Shown piece after piece: positions 1-9,231 of a DNA stretch of 64,000 nt. How positions within the stretch are numbered: position 1 is the first letter of the stretch; every line of letters begins with the position of its first letter. The stretch is from Pseudomonas shahriarae (lineage in GTDB: Bacteria; Pseudomonadota; Gammaproteobacteria; Pseudomonadales; Pseudomonadaceae), in NCBI RefSeq assembly GCF_014268455.2, contig NZ_CP077085.1, positions 3,637,001-3,701,000 on the forward strand, given 5' to 3'. The notes under the pieces were generated by a model. That model saw only the letters and a list, made by a program, of their open reading frames with translations. It had not been told where the DNA came from and did not search any database. Made by a program: the position numbers and the translations under genes.

Positions 1-1248
1 CTTGGCCACATCACGCACCGCGCCGGCACCGTGGTAGCTGCTGACTACTGCGGTCAAGGCCGCGCGGCGCCGGCCATAGCGCTGGAACACGTATTGCAGC
101 ACCTCTTCACGACGCTCGTGTTCGAAATCCACGTCGATGTCCGGTGGCTCGTTGCGTTCCCGGGACAGGAAGCGCTCGAACAGCATGTTCATGCGGCTGG
201 GGTCGATTTCGGTGATGCCCAGGGCAAAGCACACTGCCGAGTTGGCCGCCGAGCCACGGCCCTGGCAGAGGATCGAACGGCTGCGGGCGAAGCGCACGAT
301 GTCGTGCACCGTCAAAAAGTAGCTTTCGTAGCCCAGCTCGCTGATCAACTCCAGCTCATTATTGATCTGCTCCAGAGTCTTGGCTGCTACCCCCTCGGGC
401 CAGCGCCGGGCAATGCCTTCTTCGGTCAAGGCACGCAGCCAGGATTTTGGGCTCTGCCCTTCTGGCACCAGCTCCCTGGGGTATTGATAGCGCAACTGGC
501 TCAGGTCGAAGCTGCAACGGCGGGCGATGTGCAGCGATTCTTCGAGCAAGTGCGCCGGGTACAACGCACCCAGGGCCTCCAGGCTGCGCAGGTGCCGCTC
601 GCCATTGGGGTGCAGGCGCTGGCCAGCTTGCGCCACCGGCAGGTGGTGGCGGATCGCGGTCATGGTGTCCTGCAAGGCACGCCGGCTGCGCACATGCATA
701 TGCACATCGCCACAGGCCACGGCCGGCAGGTGCAGGTCGGCGGCCAGTTGCAGGCGTTGCGCCAGGCGGCGGGCATCGTCCTGGGCGCAATGCAGCTCTA
801 CCGCCAGCCATAGCCGCCCGCTGAAGGTTTCGCACAACCATTGGCCGTCGGCAGGTGTGTCGCCCTCCTCGGCCAGCCACAGCACCAGCAGCCCCGGTAC
901 CGGCTCGGCAAAGTCTTCGCGTAACAGGCGGTACTGGCCTTTTGCGGCACGGCGCCGGGCCTGGGTGATCAGTCGGCACAGGTGTTGGTAGCCCTGCAGG
1001 TTTTCCACCAGCAGCACCAGTTTCGGGCCGTTTTCCAGGCGCACCTCACTGCCGACGATCAACCCCAGCCCAACCTCCTTGGCCGCCTGCCAGGCCCGCA
1101 CGATGCCGGCCAGGGTGCATTCGTCGGTGATTGCCAGGGCCTGATACCCCTGCTGTTTGGCGCGCTCGAACAACTCGCGGGCACTGGACGCGCCGCGCTG
1201 GAAGCTGAAGTTCGACAGGCAGTGCAGCTCGGCGTAGCCCTCCATCAT
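1..1248 (-). CDS. dnaE2: Error-prone DNA polymerase DnaE2 (ImuC), 3' end outside window
   Basis: N-terminal 416 codons of a C-family polymerase alpha-like protein; the rest lies beyond position 1. It starts with a PHP domain ([12 protein letters not shown], then [10 protein letters not shown]), followed by the polymerase core with [16 protein letters not shown] and the catalytic [12 protein letters not shown], which supplies acidic metal ligands. DnaE2/ImuC is the catalytic subunit of the SOS mutasome with ImuA and ImuB. The ATG at 1248 overlaps the imuB TGA as ATGA; a second ATG at 1245 is equally possible. The gene is the last of lexA2-imuA-imuB-dnaE2 and is probably cotranscribed from the LexA2-controlled promoter. 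Confidence 0.95.
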   Translation of the reverse strand, partial: MMEGYAELHCLSNFSFQRGASSARELFERAKQQGYQALAITDECTLAGIVRAWQAAKEVGLGLIVGSEVRLENGPKLVLLVENLQGYQHLCRLITQARRRAAKGQYRLLREDFAEPVPGLLVLWLAEEGDTPADGQWLCETFSGRLWLAVELHCAQDDARRLAQRLQLAADLHLPAVACGDVHMHVRSRRALQDTMTAIRHHLPVAQAGQRLHPNGERHLRSLEALGALYPAHLLEESLHIARRCSFDLSQLRYQYPRELVPEGQSPKSWLRALTEEGIARRWPEGVAAKTLEQINNELELISELGYESYFLTVHDIVRFARSRSILCQGRGSAANSAVCFALGITEIDPSRMNMLFERFLSRERNEPPDIDVDFEHERREEVLQYVFQRYGRRRAALTAVVSSYHGAGAVRDVAK

Positions 1249-2660
1249 GCAAACCAGCCTTGCAGCCACAGCCCGGCGCTGTCACCCACGGTGCGATAGG
1301 CCCAGCCTTGCTGCCCGCTGCGAGTGCGCACCAGGTAGTAATCGCGGCGGATATCCGCGCCATCCCACCAACCGGACTCGATGCGCTCCGGGCCCAGCAG
1401 GATCTGCAGGCCCTGCTCGGCGAGCAGAGTCGGTTCATGGAGCAGCCAGCCAGGGCGTTGCACCGGGCTCAAGGCCGGGCAGGCACGGCTGTCGGCGCCC
1501 GGCAGCCAGGCGCACTCGGGACGATGGTCGGCATGAAAACGCAAGCCCTGCACCGCCTCATCCCCCAGGCGCGCGCGCAGACGCTCGCGCAATTGCACCC
1601 AGGGCAGGGTTTGCTGCGGGCGCTCGTCGAACAGGTCCTGGCGCTGCGGTACAAACACCGGCAAGTCTTCGGCCAGCAGGCGCAGGCCACGCACCGGCGC
1701 CGCCACTTGCACCTGCTCCAGGCGGCCACGGGCCAGTTCAAACAGCATCGAGGGTTCGCGCTCGGCACTGAGCAGGCCCACCTGGATCACGCTGTCGGGC
1801 GCCTCGGCATGCTCCAGGTGCAGGGCAAAACGCTGCACGCCACTGTCGCGGCCACAAAGGAACGCCGCAAGGTCGCCGGTCAGGCGCCGCAAGGGAAACA
1901 GCAGCGCCTGGTGGGACTGCACATCGAAATTCAACTCGATGCGCAGATCAAAACGATCCGGCGGCTGATAAAAATCCAGGGCCAGTGGCCGTTGCCCGGT
2001 CAAGGCATCCAGGTGCTTGAGCACCCCCGCGTCGAAGCGCCTGGCCAGGGTATGCCGGGGCAACGCCTGCAGCTGGGCCAGGGTCCGCAGGCCCATGCGC
2101 GACAAGGCCGTGGCGGCTTGCGGGTCGAGGCCGACGCGATCAATCGGCATCGACCCAAGGGCGTGCTGTAAACCCTCGACATCGGCCACCGCCAGGCCAT
2201 CGTAGGCATTGGCCAACACCCGCGCAGCGGCCGGGTTGGGGGCGGCGACGATACGGTGGCGAAAACCCAGGGCGGTCAGTTCCTCGCGCAAGCGTGCTTC
2301 CAGCAGCGGCCACGGCCCGAACAGGCCCAGGCTCGATTCGATTTCAAACAACAAGGCCCGCGGATAGAACACGCTGACCTGGGAACTGAAACGGTAGGCC
2401 CAGGCCGCGAGCAATTGCTGGCAGCGCTCGATATCCACCGGGTCGTATTCGACGCAGGTAAAAGCCTTGGTCAGGGCATGGGCCGCCGTCAGGGATTGGC
2501 CGGGCCGCAAGCCCAGGGCACGTGCAGCGGCATTGACGGTTTGCAACACCCGGCGTTGCGGCGGGCCGGCCAACAACGCCAAGGGTTGGTCGGGTTCGGG
2601 ACGCTGACGCAAGACCCCGTCCAACGCCAATTGCGGGAAGACAATGCACACCCAGCGCAT
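1245..2660 (-). CDS. imuB: ImuB, Y-family polymerase-like mutasome hub protein
   Basis: The 471-aa protein begins [14 protein letters not shown] and has the Y-family fold ([12 protein letters not shown], helix-hairpin-helix [16 protein letters not shown]) but lacks the catalytic acidic residues of DinB/UmuC, as known for ImuB. In the family it is non-catalytic and bridges the beta clamp, ImuA and DnaE2. I chose the ATG at 2660 because it has a GAGGTTG-type ribosome site just upstream and starts 7 bases after imuA ends. The reading frame stays open 10 codons further upstream, into imuA, but that start has no support. The stop overlaps dnaE2. Confidence 0.95.
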   Translation of the reverse strand: MRWVCIVFPQLALDGVLRQRPEPDQPLALLAGPPQRRVLQTVNAAARALGLRPGQSLTAAHALTKAFTCVEYDPVDIERCQQLLAAWAYRFSSQVSVFYPRALLFEIESSLGLFGPWPLLEARLREELTALGFRHRIVAAPNPAAARVLANAYDGLAVADVEGLQHALGSMPIDRVGLDPQAATALSRMGLRTLAQLQALPRHTLARRFDAGVLKHLDALTGQRPLALDFYQPPDRFDLRIELNFDVQSHQALLFPLRRLTGDLAAFLCGRDSGVQRFALHLEHAEAPDSVIQVGLLSAEREPSMLFELARGRLEQVQVAAPVRGLRLLAEDLPVFVPQRQDLFDERPQQTLPWVQLRERLRARLGDEAVQGLRFHADHRPECAWLPGADSRACPALSPVQRPGWLLHEPTLLAEQGLQILLGPERIESGWWDGADIRRDYYLVRTRSGQQGWAYRTVGDSAGLWLQGWFA

Positions 2661-2667
2661 ACCAACC

Positions 2668-3279
2668 TCAGTGCCCGCTGGCCAGGGCAATCGGCGCGGG
2701 ATGGGCGAGGCCGCCCCGACACTTGAGCACCCGCACCTGGCTCGGTTCGACGACCAGGCGCAGGGCGGCCGGTGACGGGTTGATCGCCTCGCTCAGGGCC
2801 CGCCAGGCGAACGCCAGGGTCTGGCCGGTTTCGGCGGCCACCTGCAAACGGCGCAAGGCCCGGTCATCGGCCTTGTGCGGCCAGCACAGCACCGCGCCGC
2901 AACTGCCGGAGCGCAGGCATTGCTCGGCCGCCCACAAGGCATCGCGTTCATCGGCCTGGATCACCGAGAGCTGGCGCAGGTCCACCCCGGCGTTCTGCCA
3001 GGCGTGGGGGTATGGGGTATACGGCGGCGCCACCAGCACAATCCGCTCGCCGGCCGCCGACAGCCGCGCCAGGGTTGGCCAGACCAGTCGCAGCTCGCCC
3101 ACCCCCTGCTGGGCCACAAGGATTTCACTCAAGGCCGCCTCCGGCCAGCCACCGCTGGGCAACACCGCATCCAGGGCCGCCAGCCCGGTGGGGTGCACAC
3201 TGGCCGGCGGCGCGGCCGGCCGCCCCTTCCACACCCGCCCGCCATTGAACAGCGAGTCCAGCGCAACCACCGCGCCCAT
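2668..3279 (-). CDS. imuA: ImuA, RecA/SulA-like translesion synthesis protein
   Basis: This is a 203-aa protein. PTGLAALDAVLPSGGWPEAALSEIL corresponds to the RecA-like entry strand region, and the Walker region is degenerate, as in ImuA/SulA-like proteins; later it has RIVLVAPPYTPYPHAW and RALRRLQVAAETG. ImuA partners ImuB and DnaE2 in damage-induced mutagenesis. Its ATG (3279-3277) shares one base with the lexA2 stop (TGATG), so translation is probably coupled. The frame is open upstream through lexA2 to 3660, but that extension would overlap lexA2 and is not coding. Confidence 0.92.
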   Translation of the reverse strand: MGAVVALDSLFNGGRVWKGRPAAPPASVHPTGLAALDAVLPSGGWPEAALSEILVAQQGVGELRLVWPTLARLSAAGERIVLVAPPYTPYPHAWQNAGVDLRQLSVIQADERDALWAAEQCLRSGSCGAVLCWPHKADDRALRRLQVAAETGQTLAFAWRALSEAINPSPAALRLVVEPSQVRVLKCRGGLAHPAPIALASGH

Positions 3280-3896
3280 CAACCTTGCCTCACCAAGCCA
3301 CAGAACACGCCTTCGATGGCCAAGTCCTGGTCGGCACGAACCACAATAGGTTGATAGGCAGGGTTGCGCGGCAACAGGCGCACACTGTGGCCCACTCGCT
3401 CGAAACGCTTGATGGTGACTTCGCCGTCCAGGCGCGCGACCACGATCTGCCCGTTCAGCGCCTCGGCACTGCGCCGCACGCCCACCAGGTCGCCATCGAG
3501 AATGCCGTCCTCGATCATCGAGTCCCCCTGGACCCGCAGCAGGTAATCCGGGACCCGGGCGAAGGTCGCCGGATCGAGCATCAGCCGCGTGTGCACTTCG
3601 GCGTCGGCGCCGATGGGCAGGCCAGCGGCCACGCGGCCCAGCACCGGGACCTCCAGCCACTCAGGCCGCGCCGGTTGATTGAGCAGGCGAATCCCCCGGG
3701 CCTGGTTCGGGTTGACCTCGATAAACCCGGCTTCGGTCAGCGCCAGCACGTGTTTGCGCGCCACACTGCGCGAAGCAAAACCAAAGGCCTCGGCGATCTC
3801 GGCGAGGCTGGGGGGCTGACCTTGCTTCGCGATACGTTCGCGGATGAAGTTCAGGATGGCGGAACGGCGGGGAGTGAGAGTCGTCATGGAGTACAT
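3279..3896 (-). CDS. lexA2: LexA2 repressor of the imu cassette
   Basis: This 205-aa LexA-family repressor has an N-terminal winged helix (residues 6-70, LAEIAEAFGFASRSVARKHV as recognition region), a cleavage site Ala91-Gly92, catalytic Ser126 (VQGDSM) and Lys163 (EVTIKR). The N-terminal helix differs from canonical LexA1, fitting the second LexA of Pseudomonas that governs lexA2-imuA-imuB-dnaE2. It is first in the operon. I favour the ATG at 3896 because AGGAG sits 5 bases upstream; an in-frame ATG at 3887 would give 202 aa. Regulation is likely autorepression through the palindrome overlapping the start. Confidence 0.95.
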   Translation of the reverse strand: MYSMTTLTPRRSAILNFIRERIAKQGQPPSLAEIAEAFGFASRSVARKHVLALTEAGFIEVNPNQARGIRLLNQPARPEWLEVPVLGRVAAGLPIGADAEVHTRLMLDPATFARVPDYLLRVQGDSMIEDGILDGDLVGVRRSAEALNGQIVVARLDGEVTIKRFERVGHSVRLLPRNPAYQPIVVRADQDLAIEGVFCGLVRQG

Positions 3897-3905
3897 TTGT
3901 ACTCC
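3888..3905 (-). promoter_or_regulatory. LexA2-type operator GTAC-N4-GTAC
   Basis: GGAGTAC-ATTT-GTACTCC has perfect 7-base arms around a 4-base spacer. It covers the lexA2 ribosome-binding AGGAG and start codon. It resembles the GTAC-N4-GTGC-type motif reported for LexA2 in P. putida. Its position over the translation start means the mRNA leader is very short or the repressor blocks early elongation. Confidence 0.75.
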
Positions 3906-3975
3906 TATGGGAAATTCCTGACAATAGCCGCCAGTCAGACCAACACCTTGCCGGCTCCGACAAGGGTGGGCGGCG

Positions 3976-4944
3976 TCAGGGCTTGCGCTGCAACACCCGA
4001 TCCATGATGCGGTCGGTCTTCAAGGCCTCGATCGCCAGTGCCGGGTGCACACTCTCGCCGCGAATATGCGCGTTCATGCCCAGCACGTGGTGCCACTGGA
4101 TATGGGGGTGATGGGCAATATGCAGGGTTTCGCTGACCTCGGCTGCAAGTTGCAACGGCTGCTCGTCGAACACGGAAAAACTGATGCGCCCTGTGCTGCC
4201 GATCAACTCGACCCGATCCTCGCGTCGGTCAGCCACAAAGTTCCAGCAGCCCATCCCCAGCGCGCCCGAGCTGAAGCTCCAGCAGGCGGTGACCGCATCT
4301 TCCGCCGCATAGCGCCCGGCCTGGCGCGCGGTATAACCCGTGACCTCGACAATATCCCCTGCCAGGTACTGGAACAGGTCGAAGCCATGGCTGGCGAGGT
4401 CGGCAAAATAACCACCGCCGGCAATCGCCGGATCGGTACGCCAGTTGCTCGCGTTGGTGTCCGTGGGCGATGGCGGCTTGCACAACGTCCAGTTCAGCTG
4501 CCGTAACTCGCCGATGCGCCCCTCTTGCAGCCAGGCACGCACCTGCTGGAAGCGCGGCAGGGAGCGGCGGTAATAGGAAACAAACAGATGCAGCCCGGCC
4601 CGCTCGAAGGTGCGCTGCATCAAGGCGCTCTGCTCGGCATTCAGCGCCATCGGCTTTTCGACACAGCAATGCTTGCCCGCCGCCGCCACCAGCAGGCTGT
4701 ATTCCAGGTGGCTGTCGGGGGGCGTAGCGATGTACACCGCATCCACTTCGGGGTCATCAATCAGCGCCTGGGCATCTGTGTAAAACCGGGCAATCCCATG
4801 GCGTGCCGCATAATCGCGCACGGCTTCCTCACGGCGCCCCATCACGGCCACCAGGGCTGAGCCTGGCGCTTTGTAGAAAGCGGGTCCACTCTTGATTTCA
4901 GTAACACTGCCACAACCGATCATGCCCCAGCGGATGGTGCTCAT
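3976..4944 (-). CDS. Gfo/Idh/MocA family NAD(P)-dependent oxidoreductase
   Basis: The 322-aa protein has an N-terminal Rossmann fold (GMIGCGSVTE, residues 7-16), the family EKP motif at residues 96-98 (CVEKPMALN) and a C-terminal alpha/beta sheet domain (GGGYFADLASHGFDL). Family members oxidise or reduce sugars, inositols and related cyclic alcohols; the substrate here cannot be read from sequence. I took the ATG at 4944, which has AAGGAAAG upstream, rather than the in-frame ATG at 4959. It is a single gene, convergent with nothing and separated from lexA2 by a short gap. Confidence 0.88.
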   Translation of the reverse strand: MSTIRWGMIGCGSVTEIKSGPAFYKAPGSALVAVMGRREEAVRDYAARHGIARFYTDAQALIDDPEVDAVYIATPPDSHLEYSLLVAAAGKHCCVEKPMALNAEQSALMQRTFERAGLHLFVSYYRRSLPRFQQVRAWLQEGRIGELRQLNWTLCKPPSPTDTNASNWRTDPAIAGGGYFADLASHGFDLFQYLAGDIVEVTGYTARQAGRYAAEDAVTACWSFSSGALGMGCWNFVADRREDRVELIGSTGRISFSVFDEQPLQLAAEVSETLHIAHHPHIQWHHVLGMNAHIRGESVHPALAIEALKTDRIMDRVLQRKP

Positions 4945-5082
4945 ATGACTTTCCTTCATCGGTACTTTTTCAGTCGGGCAGTATCAGCGTTTTCCTTCGC
5001 GGTCTCCAGCCTCCGCCCATAAAGACCCAGCATGACAATTGCATTACACTTTTATGACGATCATCTTGCGGGGGCACAGACG

Positions 5083-5445
5083 ATGAAAATACGCGCAACG
5101 GTGATTTGCGAAAGTGAGGGGCACATTCTGTTCGTGCGCAAGGCCAGGTCGAAATGGGCATTGCCCGGTGGCAAGGTCGAGCGCGATGAGCGCCCAGTCG
5201 GCGCGGCCGAGCGGGAACTGCAAGAGGAAACCGGGCTGAACGTGGATGGTTTGCTGTATCTGCAGGAGTTGAAGGCCAGTGACACGCTGCATCACGTGTT
5301 TGAAGCCTCGGTGGTGAACATCGACCAGGCCCGGCCCTGCAATGAAATCACCGACTGCCAGTGGCATGCCTATAGTGCCCTGGAGCAACTGGACACCACC
5401 GACGCCACCAAGCGCATTGTCCGCTCGTTTCTGCGCCGGCTCTGA
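5083..5445 (+). CDS. Nudix hydrolase
   Basis: This 120-aa single-domain protein has a complete Nudix box, G-x5-E-x7-REL-x-EE-x-GL, at about residues 30-52 (GGKVERDE ... RELQEETGL). Nudix enzymes hydrolyse nucleoside diphosphates linked to another moiety; the substrate is not predictable here. The ATG at 5083 gives the expected start just before the first beta strand (MKIRATVICE); an upstream ATG at 5032 adds 17 residues unlike the family. It is a monocistronic gene, convergent with the DUF1652 gene, with only 3 bases between the stop codons. Confidence 0.88.
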   Translation: MKIRATVICESEGHILFVRKARSKWALPGGKVERDERPVGAAERELQEETGLNVDGLLYLQELKASDTLHHVFEASVVNIDQARPCNEITDCQWHAYSALEQLDTTDATKRIVRSFLRRL

Positions 5446-5448
5446 CGC

Positions 5449-5697
5449 CTAGCCGAATGCCGCAAACCCACGGCGCCCGGCCTTGAGTTCGGTGCGCAGT
5501 TCGCCAATCAGGTTGGAGATGGCACGGATGCTGTCCAGACCCTGGGGCGACACGCCGGTCAACAGCAGTTCGACGCGACCGGACTCCGGTTCGAAGACTC
5601 GGATGGTCAAGAAACCCTGGGGGTTGACGCTACAGTCGCACGACAGCGGGACGAAACCGGACGCCATGATGCGGCTCAACTCAGCGATCGGAATCAT
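5449..5697 (-). CDS. DUF1652 family protein
   Basis: This small protein of 82 aa has IPIAELSRIMASGFVP, CDCSVNPQGFLTIRVF and ELLLTGVSPQGLDSIRAISNLIGELR, the pattern I recognise as DUF1652, a family found almost only in Pseudomonas and of unknown function. It has no signal peptide or membrane segment, so it is probably cytoplasmic. I chose the ATG at 5697 because it begins at the family-typical MIPIAEL; an ATG at 5718 would add seven residues. Confidence 0.8.
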   Translation of the reverse strand: MIPIAELSRIMASGFVPLSCDCSVNPQGFLTIRVFEPESGRVELLLTGVSPQGLDSIRAISNLIGELRTELKAGRRGFAAFG

Positions 5698-5888
5698 CCT
5701 GGGCACCCTTGCTCGCACATGACGCGGTGGACGTGATCCATGCAGGGTAGATCAGGTTGTGCAACGCGTGTAGGCAATCCTACGAAAGTGTTAGCTACCC
5801 CACACTTTTCTGCGAAAGCGTTGGTGCACTGGCGCCAGAAAAACCACGGACGTTTATCTGCCAGGCAGGTATGAAGGTCAAATCGCGG

Positions 5889-5928
5889 ACAAAAAAAATC
5901 CCAAGTAGCTGATGGAAACTTGGGATTT
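5889..5928 (-). terminator. Intrinsic terminator
   Basis: The stem AAATCCCAAG / CTTGGGATTT (10 bp, perfect) has a 13-base loop. On the minus strand it continues into a run of eight Ts. It would end the candidate sRNA and any read-through from the exported-protein gene at 6160. Confidence 0.8.
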
Positions 5929-5958
5929 AAAAATGCATAAACCGTGGGAGGTGAACGC
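5889..5958 (-). ncRNA. Candidate small RNA, about 70 nt
   Basis: On the minus strand a near-consensus sigma-70 promoter (TTGTTA, 17 bases, TATTAT) points into a segment that ends after about 70 bases in an intrinsic terminator with a perfect 10-bp stem and eight Ts. The predicted RNA starts near 5958, holds a C/U-rich stretch CACCUCCCAC that could pair with Shine-Dalgarno sequences, and a U/A-rich single-stranded piece before the terminator hairpin such as Hfq likes. I do not recognise it as a named Pseudomonas sRNA. The transcript start is inferred only from the promoter. Confidence 0.5.
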
Positions 5959-5964
5959 CCGGTC

Positions 5965-5993
5965 ATAATAACCATCGAGACAACCTGTAACAA
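5965..5993 (-). promoter_or_regulatory. Sigma-70-like promoter of the candidate sRNA
   Basis: The -35 TTGTTA is at 5993-5988 and the -10 TATTAT at 5970-5965, with a 17-base spacer. It faces the terminator at 5889-5928 and no open reading frame follows it. Confidence 0.5.
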
Positions 5994-6159
5994 GTTGATT
6001 ATTAGCCTTTCGTCGGATTGAAACAGCGCTAAGTCATTCAATAACCACACATTTTTCAGGGTTCGCGATATCTTTCGTGCCACTTTTTGGTGCAACTTCC
6101 AAACTTACCGGGTTAAAACCCTAATAACTATCAGGTTAATAACCGAGTATGTAGCGTGT

Positions 6160-6489
6160 CTATTTACGCGCCCGTTTGTAGCGCACGCACTCTTCATAAA
6201 AGCTCGAACGAACAGCCGTCGGTTTGAGCCGCGAGGGGCTGTCATAGGTCTGCTCGGTGATCCCCATGGCCATCATGCGCATCCAGGACTTGTCGAACTT
6301 GTACCGCTGGATTTTCTGCCGCGCGGCATACAGCGAAACACCGGCCAACTTCAGCTCCTGGGCCCTGGCCGCCGTGCCCGCGCCCCAACTGCACATGTAC
6401 CGATCCCCTTCGCGCAGCGTCTTGCCCTGGGCCGCCGCCGCCCCGCTCGCCAGGGCCAAGGCAATCAGCGTGATTTTTACGTTACGCAT
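6160..6489 (-). CDS. Small exported protein of unknown function
   Basis: This is a 109-aa protein with a signal peptide (MRNVKITLIALALASGAAAAQ, cleavage probably after the AAA run), so it is likely periplasmic. The mature part is basic and has two cysteines (YMCSWG and YEECVRY) that could form a disulfide. I do not recognise the family. The ATG at 6489 lies 8 bases after GGTGG; an ATG two codons upstream (6495) is too close to that site. It stands alone, with the TonB receptor terminator upstream of it. Confidence 0.65.
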   Translation of the reverse strand: MRNVKITLIALALASGAAAAQGKTLREGDRYMCSWGAGTAARAQELKLAGVSLYAARQKIQRYKFDKSWMRMMAMGITEQTYDSPSRLKPTAVRSSFYEECVRYKRARK

Positions 6490-6587
6490 TGGCATCCCAC
6501 CTAACCACCTGAAAATAAAAGTGATTTTGGCGAAACATCGGCCAGTTGGGGGCCATTAAAATGCCTTCTCGATGCATCTGAGCGAAA

Positions 6588-6617
6588 TAAAAAGGTCAGC
6601 TCGAAACGAACTGACCT
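6588..6617 (-). terminator. Intrinsic terminator of the TonB receptor gene
   Basis: The minus strand reads AGGTCAGTTCG TTT CGAGCTGACCT (11-bp stem with one mismatch, 3-base loop), then a T-rich stretch. It lies 35 bases beyond the stop codon of the receptor gene. Confidence 0.75.
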
Positions 6618-6651
6618 GTTCCGATACTGCTATGCAGAACGGTTTTTCAAC

Positions 6652-9129
6652 TTACCACTGATACGTCGCACTGGCCTGCACCGTCCGTTGCGAGCCGTAC
6701 CAGCACCACGAGTACGAATAGCAGGACGCCACGTACTCTTTATCCGCCAGGTTGGTGGCGTTCAGCGCCAGGCGCAGGTTGTCGCCCTGGGTATTGATGT
6801 GCGGGATGTCGTAGTGCACCGACGCATCGAACAAGGTATAGCCCGGAACCTTCAGGGTGTTGGCGGTATCGCCCCAGGACGAGCCGACATACCGCGCGCC
6901 TGCGCCCACGCCGAAGCCTTTGAGGTTACCGTCATGCAAGGTGTAGTCGGCCCACACCGAGGCGGTGTGGCGCGGCACAGCATAGGTCGTGGTGCCCTGG
7001 GTCGGCACGGCCGGGCCGACGCCAATGTCGGTGATCGGCGCATAGCGCACGGTGCTGTTGGATTTGCTGATGCGGTTATCGAGGTAGGCATAGGCCGCCG
7101 TGATATCCAGGTTGTCGTTGAGACTGGCCTTGCCTTCGAGTTCAAAGCCACGGGAGCGCACTTCACCGTCCTGGACCTGGCAGCGACCATTGCCGCACAA
7201 GTGGGTTGGGTCCGGGTCCATGGTCGGTACGTTGTTCTGGCGCAGGTCGAAGATGGCCGCGGTGATAAAGCTGTTGCTGCCTGGAGGCTGGTACTTGATG
7301 CCGATTTCGTACTGTTTGCCTTCGGTGGGCTTGAACACCGAACCACCGTAGCCGGTGCCCGATTGCGGGGAGAAGGATTCGGAATAGCTGGCGTATGGCG
7401 CCAGGCCGTTATCGAAGAGGTAGACCACCCCCAGGCGGCCGGTGAAGGCTTTGCTGTCCAGGGAGGATTTGGTTTTCTTGCCGTCGGTCAAACTCAATGA
7501 GCTGTTATCCGTGCTGGCCCAGTCATAACGACCGCCCATCAACAGCACCCACTTATCCCACTTCGCCTGCTCCTGCAGGTACACGCCAGTCTGCTCGCTG
7601 CGCTGGGTCGCGTCGCTGGAAAATGCCGGGGTGGTGACCGGCGCGCCATATACCGGATCGAAAATATCCAGGTCCGGTCCCTTGCCGTAACCGGCCTTGG
7701 TATCGACGCTGGTGTTCTGGTAATCAAGCCCCATCAACAGCGTGTGCTGGACCGGGCCGGTGTCGAACTTGCCCTGCAACTGGTTATCCAGGTTGTAGGC
7801 ATCCATGTCGACATCGGTGGCGATGGTCGAGCGGTTCAAGGTGCGGTAATCGGCCTGCAGGTTGCTGCTGTAGATACTGCGGTAGATCCCTTCGCTGCGC
7901 ATATAGCGAGCGTTCTGGCGTACGGTCCAGACGTCGTCGAGGTGATGCTCGAAGGCATAACCGATGGAGTAATGCGCGCGGTCACTCTTCTCGAAGTTCT
8001 TCTCGCCGTCGTAGAAATCGACATCAATCTTGCGCCCCAGCGGGCTATGCAACACCGAGCCCCAGGCCGGCATCGAACCGTAGGAAGCGCCCTTGGGATC
8101 CTTCTGGAAATGCCCGAGCAGGGTCAGCGAGGTGTCCTCGTTCGGGCGCCAGGTGAAGGCAGAAGACAGGGATTGGCGGCGGGTCTCGGTGTGCTCGACC
8201 TGGCCGTCGGCATCATCGAACAAGCCGGCGACGCGGTAGGAGTACACCCCTTGCTCATCCAGCGGGCCGCTGAGATCGAAGGTGGTGCGCTTTTTGTTGA
8301 AGGTGCCGTACTCCACGCCCACTTCGTGAAAAGGCGTATCCAGCGGGCGCTTGGTGACCATATTGATCACGCCGCTGGGGCTGCCCTGGCCATACAACAC
8401 CGAGGCCGGGCCGCGCAGGACCTCCACGCGCTCCAGGTCGAAGGCATCCTTTTGCGGCGAGGCATCGCGGCTCGACGCCACGCGCAGGCCGTCGAGGTAA
8501 GTCACCGGCGAGAAGCCGCGAATGGTCAACTGGTCCAGGCGCGAGGCAGTGGCGCCACGGGTTTCCGGGACGACCGCGGCGCTGTAGCGCAGGATCTGGT
8601 TGAGGCTCTCGGCATTCTGCGCGCGCATCTGGTCTTTGGTGACCACCGAGATCGACTGTGGGGTCTCGATCAGCGCGGTGTCGGTCTTGGTACCGGACAG
8701 GCTGCGCGTGGCTACATAGCCGGACACCGGGCCGATGGGGCTTTCACTTTGAGCGGCGCCGCTGATGGTGGTGGCTTGCAACTCCACCGAGCCATCCGCC
8801 TGGGGGATCGGCTCGATGCGATAGCGCTGGGCAGACAGCGCCTGGGCCCGCAAACCGCTGCCCGCCAGCAACTGGGCGAGTGCCGCGTCGCTGCTCAACT
8901 GCCCGTTCAAACCGCTGCTGCGCTTGCCGCGGGTCAAGGCCGGATCAAAGGCCAGGACCAGCCCGGCCTGTTCGGCAAAGCGGTTGAGGGCCTGGCTCAG
9001 GTCACCGGCAGGGATCGAGAAATGGCTGCTTTCATCAGCCCATGCGGTGTGAATGGTCAGGGGCACAGCGGCAAAAGCCATCGCCACTGACAGCGCCAGC
9101 GGGTGCAACGGACGAGCAAAGCGTGACAT
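6652..9129 (-). CDS. TonB-dependent siderophore receptor with STN domain (FhuA/FoxA type)
   Basis: This is an 825-aa outer-membrane receptor. The signal peptide ends near Ala31, followed by an STN signalling domain (about 36-105; FSIPAGDLSQALNRFAEQAG), a plug domain (IETPQSISVVTKDQM, VEVLRGPASVLYGQGSPSGVIN) and a 22-strand barrel ending in aromatic YQW. The C-terminal region with CYSYSWCWYGSQR is typical of hydroxamate receptors of the FhuA/FoxA/FiuA kind, so ferrioxamine or ferrichrome-like ligands are likely but not proven. The STN domain fits control through the FecR and FecI homologues directly upstream: ligand binding, FecR relay, sigma factor release and receptor transcription. Confidence 0.92.
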   Translation of the reverse strand: MSRFARPLHPLALSVAMAFAAVPLTIHTAWADESSHFSIPAGDLSQALNRFAEQAGLVLAFDPALTRGKRSSGLNGQLSSDAALAQLLAGSGLRAQALSAQRYRIEPIPQADGSVELQATTISGAAQSESPIGPVSGYVATRSLSGTKTDTALIETPQSISVVTKDQMRAQNAESLNQILRYSAAVVPETRGATASRLDQLTIRGFSPVTYLDGLRVASSRDASPQKDAFDLERVEVLRGPASVLYGQGSPSGVINMVTKRPLDTPFHEVGVEYGTFNKKRTTFDLSGPLDEQGVYSYRVAGLFDDADGQVEHTETRRQSLSSAFTWRPNEDTSLTLLGHFQKDPKGASYGSMPAWGSVLHSPLGRKIDVDFYDGEKNFEKSDRAHYSIGYAFEHHLDDVWTVRQNARYMRSEGIYRSIYSSNLQADYRTLNRSTIATDVDMDAYNLDNQLQGKFDTGPVQHTLLMGLDYQNTSVDTKAGYGKGPDLDIFDPVYGAPVTTPAFSSDATQRSEQTGVYLQEQAKWDKWVLLMGGRYDWASTDNSSLSLTDGKKTKSSLDSKAFTGRLGVVYLFDNGLAPYASYSESFSPQSGTGYGGSVFKPTEGKQYEIGIKYQPPGSNSFITAAIFDLRQNNVPTMDPDPTHLCGNGRCQVQDGEVRSRGFELEGKASLNDNLDITAAYAYLDNRISKSNSTVRYAPITDIGVGPAVPTQGTTTYAVPRHTASVWADYTLHDGNLKGFGVGAGARYVGSSWGDTANTLKVPGYTLFDASVHYDIPHINTQGDNLRLALNATNLADKEYVASCYSYSWCWYGSQRTVQASATYQW

Positions 9130-9231
9130 GAGAGGTCCTGGAAAAGAGGGTTCTATATTCCATGACGGCCATGTCGGGAAATCGGGTATGAATGAGACCG
9201 GTTTTTATTTGAACGGGTGTCTTCAGGCAGA

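Larger units (their letters stand above)
5698..6159. other. Gene-poor interval, holds a candidate sRNA
   Basis: No convincing protein gene is present in these 460 bases. The only longer open frame (minus strand, 5694-6095) runs through a perfect intrinsic terminator and is rejected. The stretch is AT-richer than its surroundings, and the part from 5889 to 5993 carries a promoter and terminator annotated separately. Confidence 0.6.

Noticed and set aside
5694..6095. 133-residue open frame on the minus strand
   Set aside because: It runs through a perfect intrinsic terminator and overlaps the DUF1652 start; no ribosome site or family resemblance.
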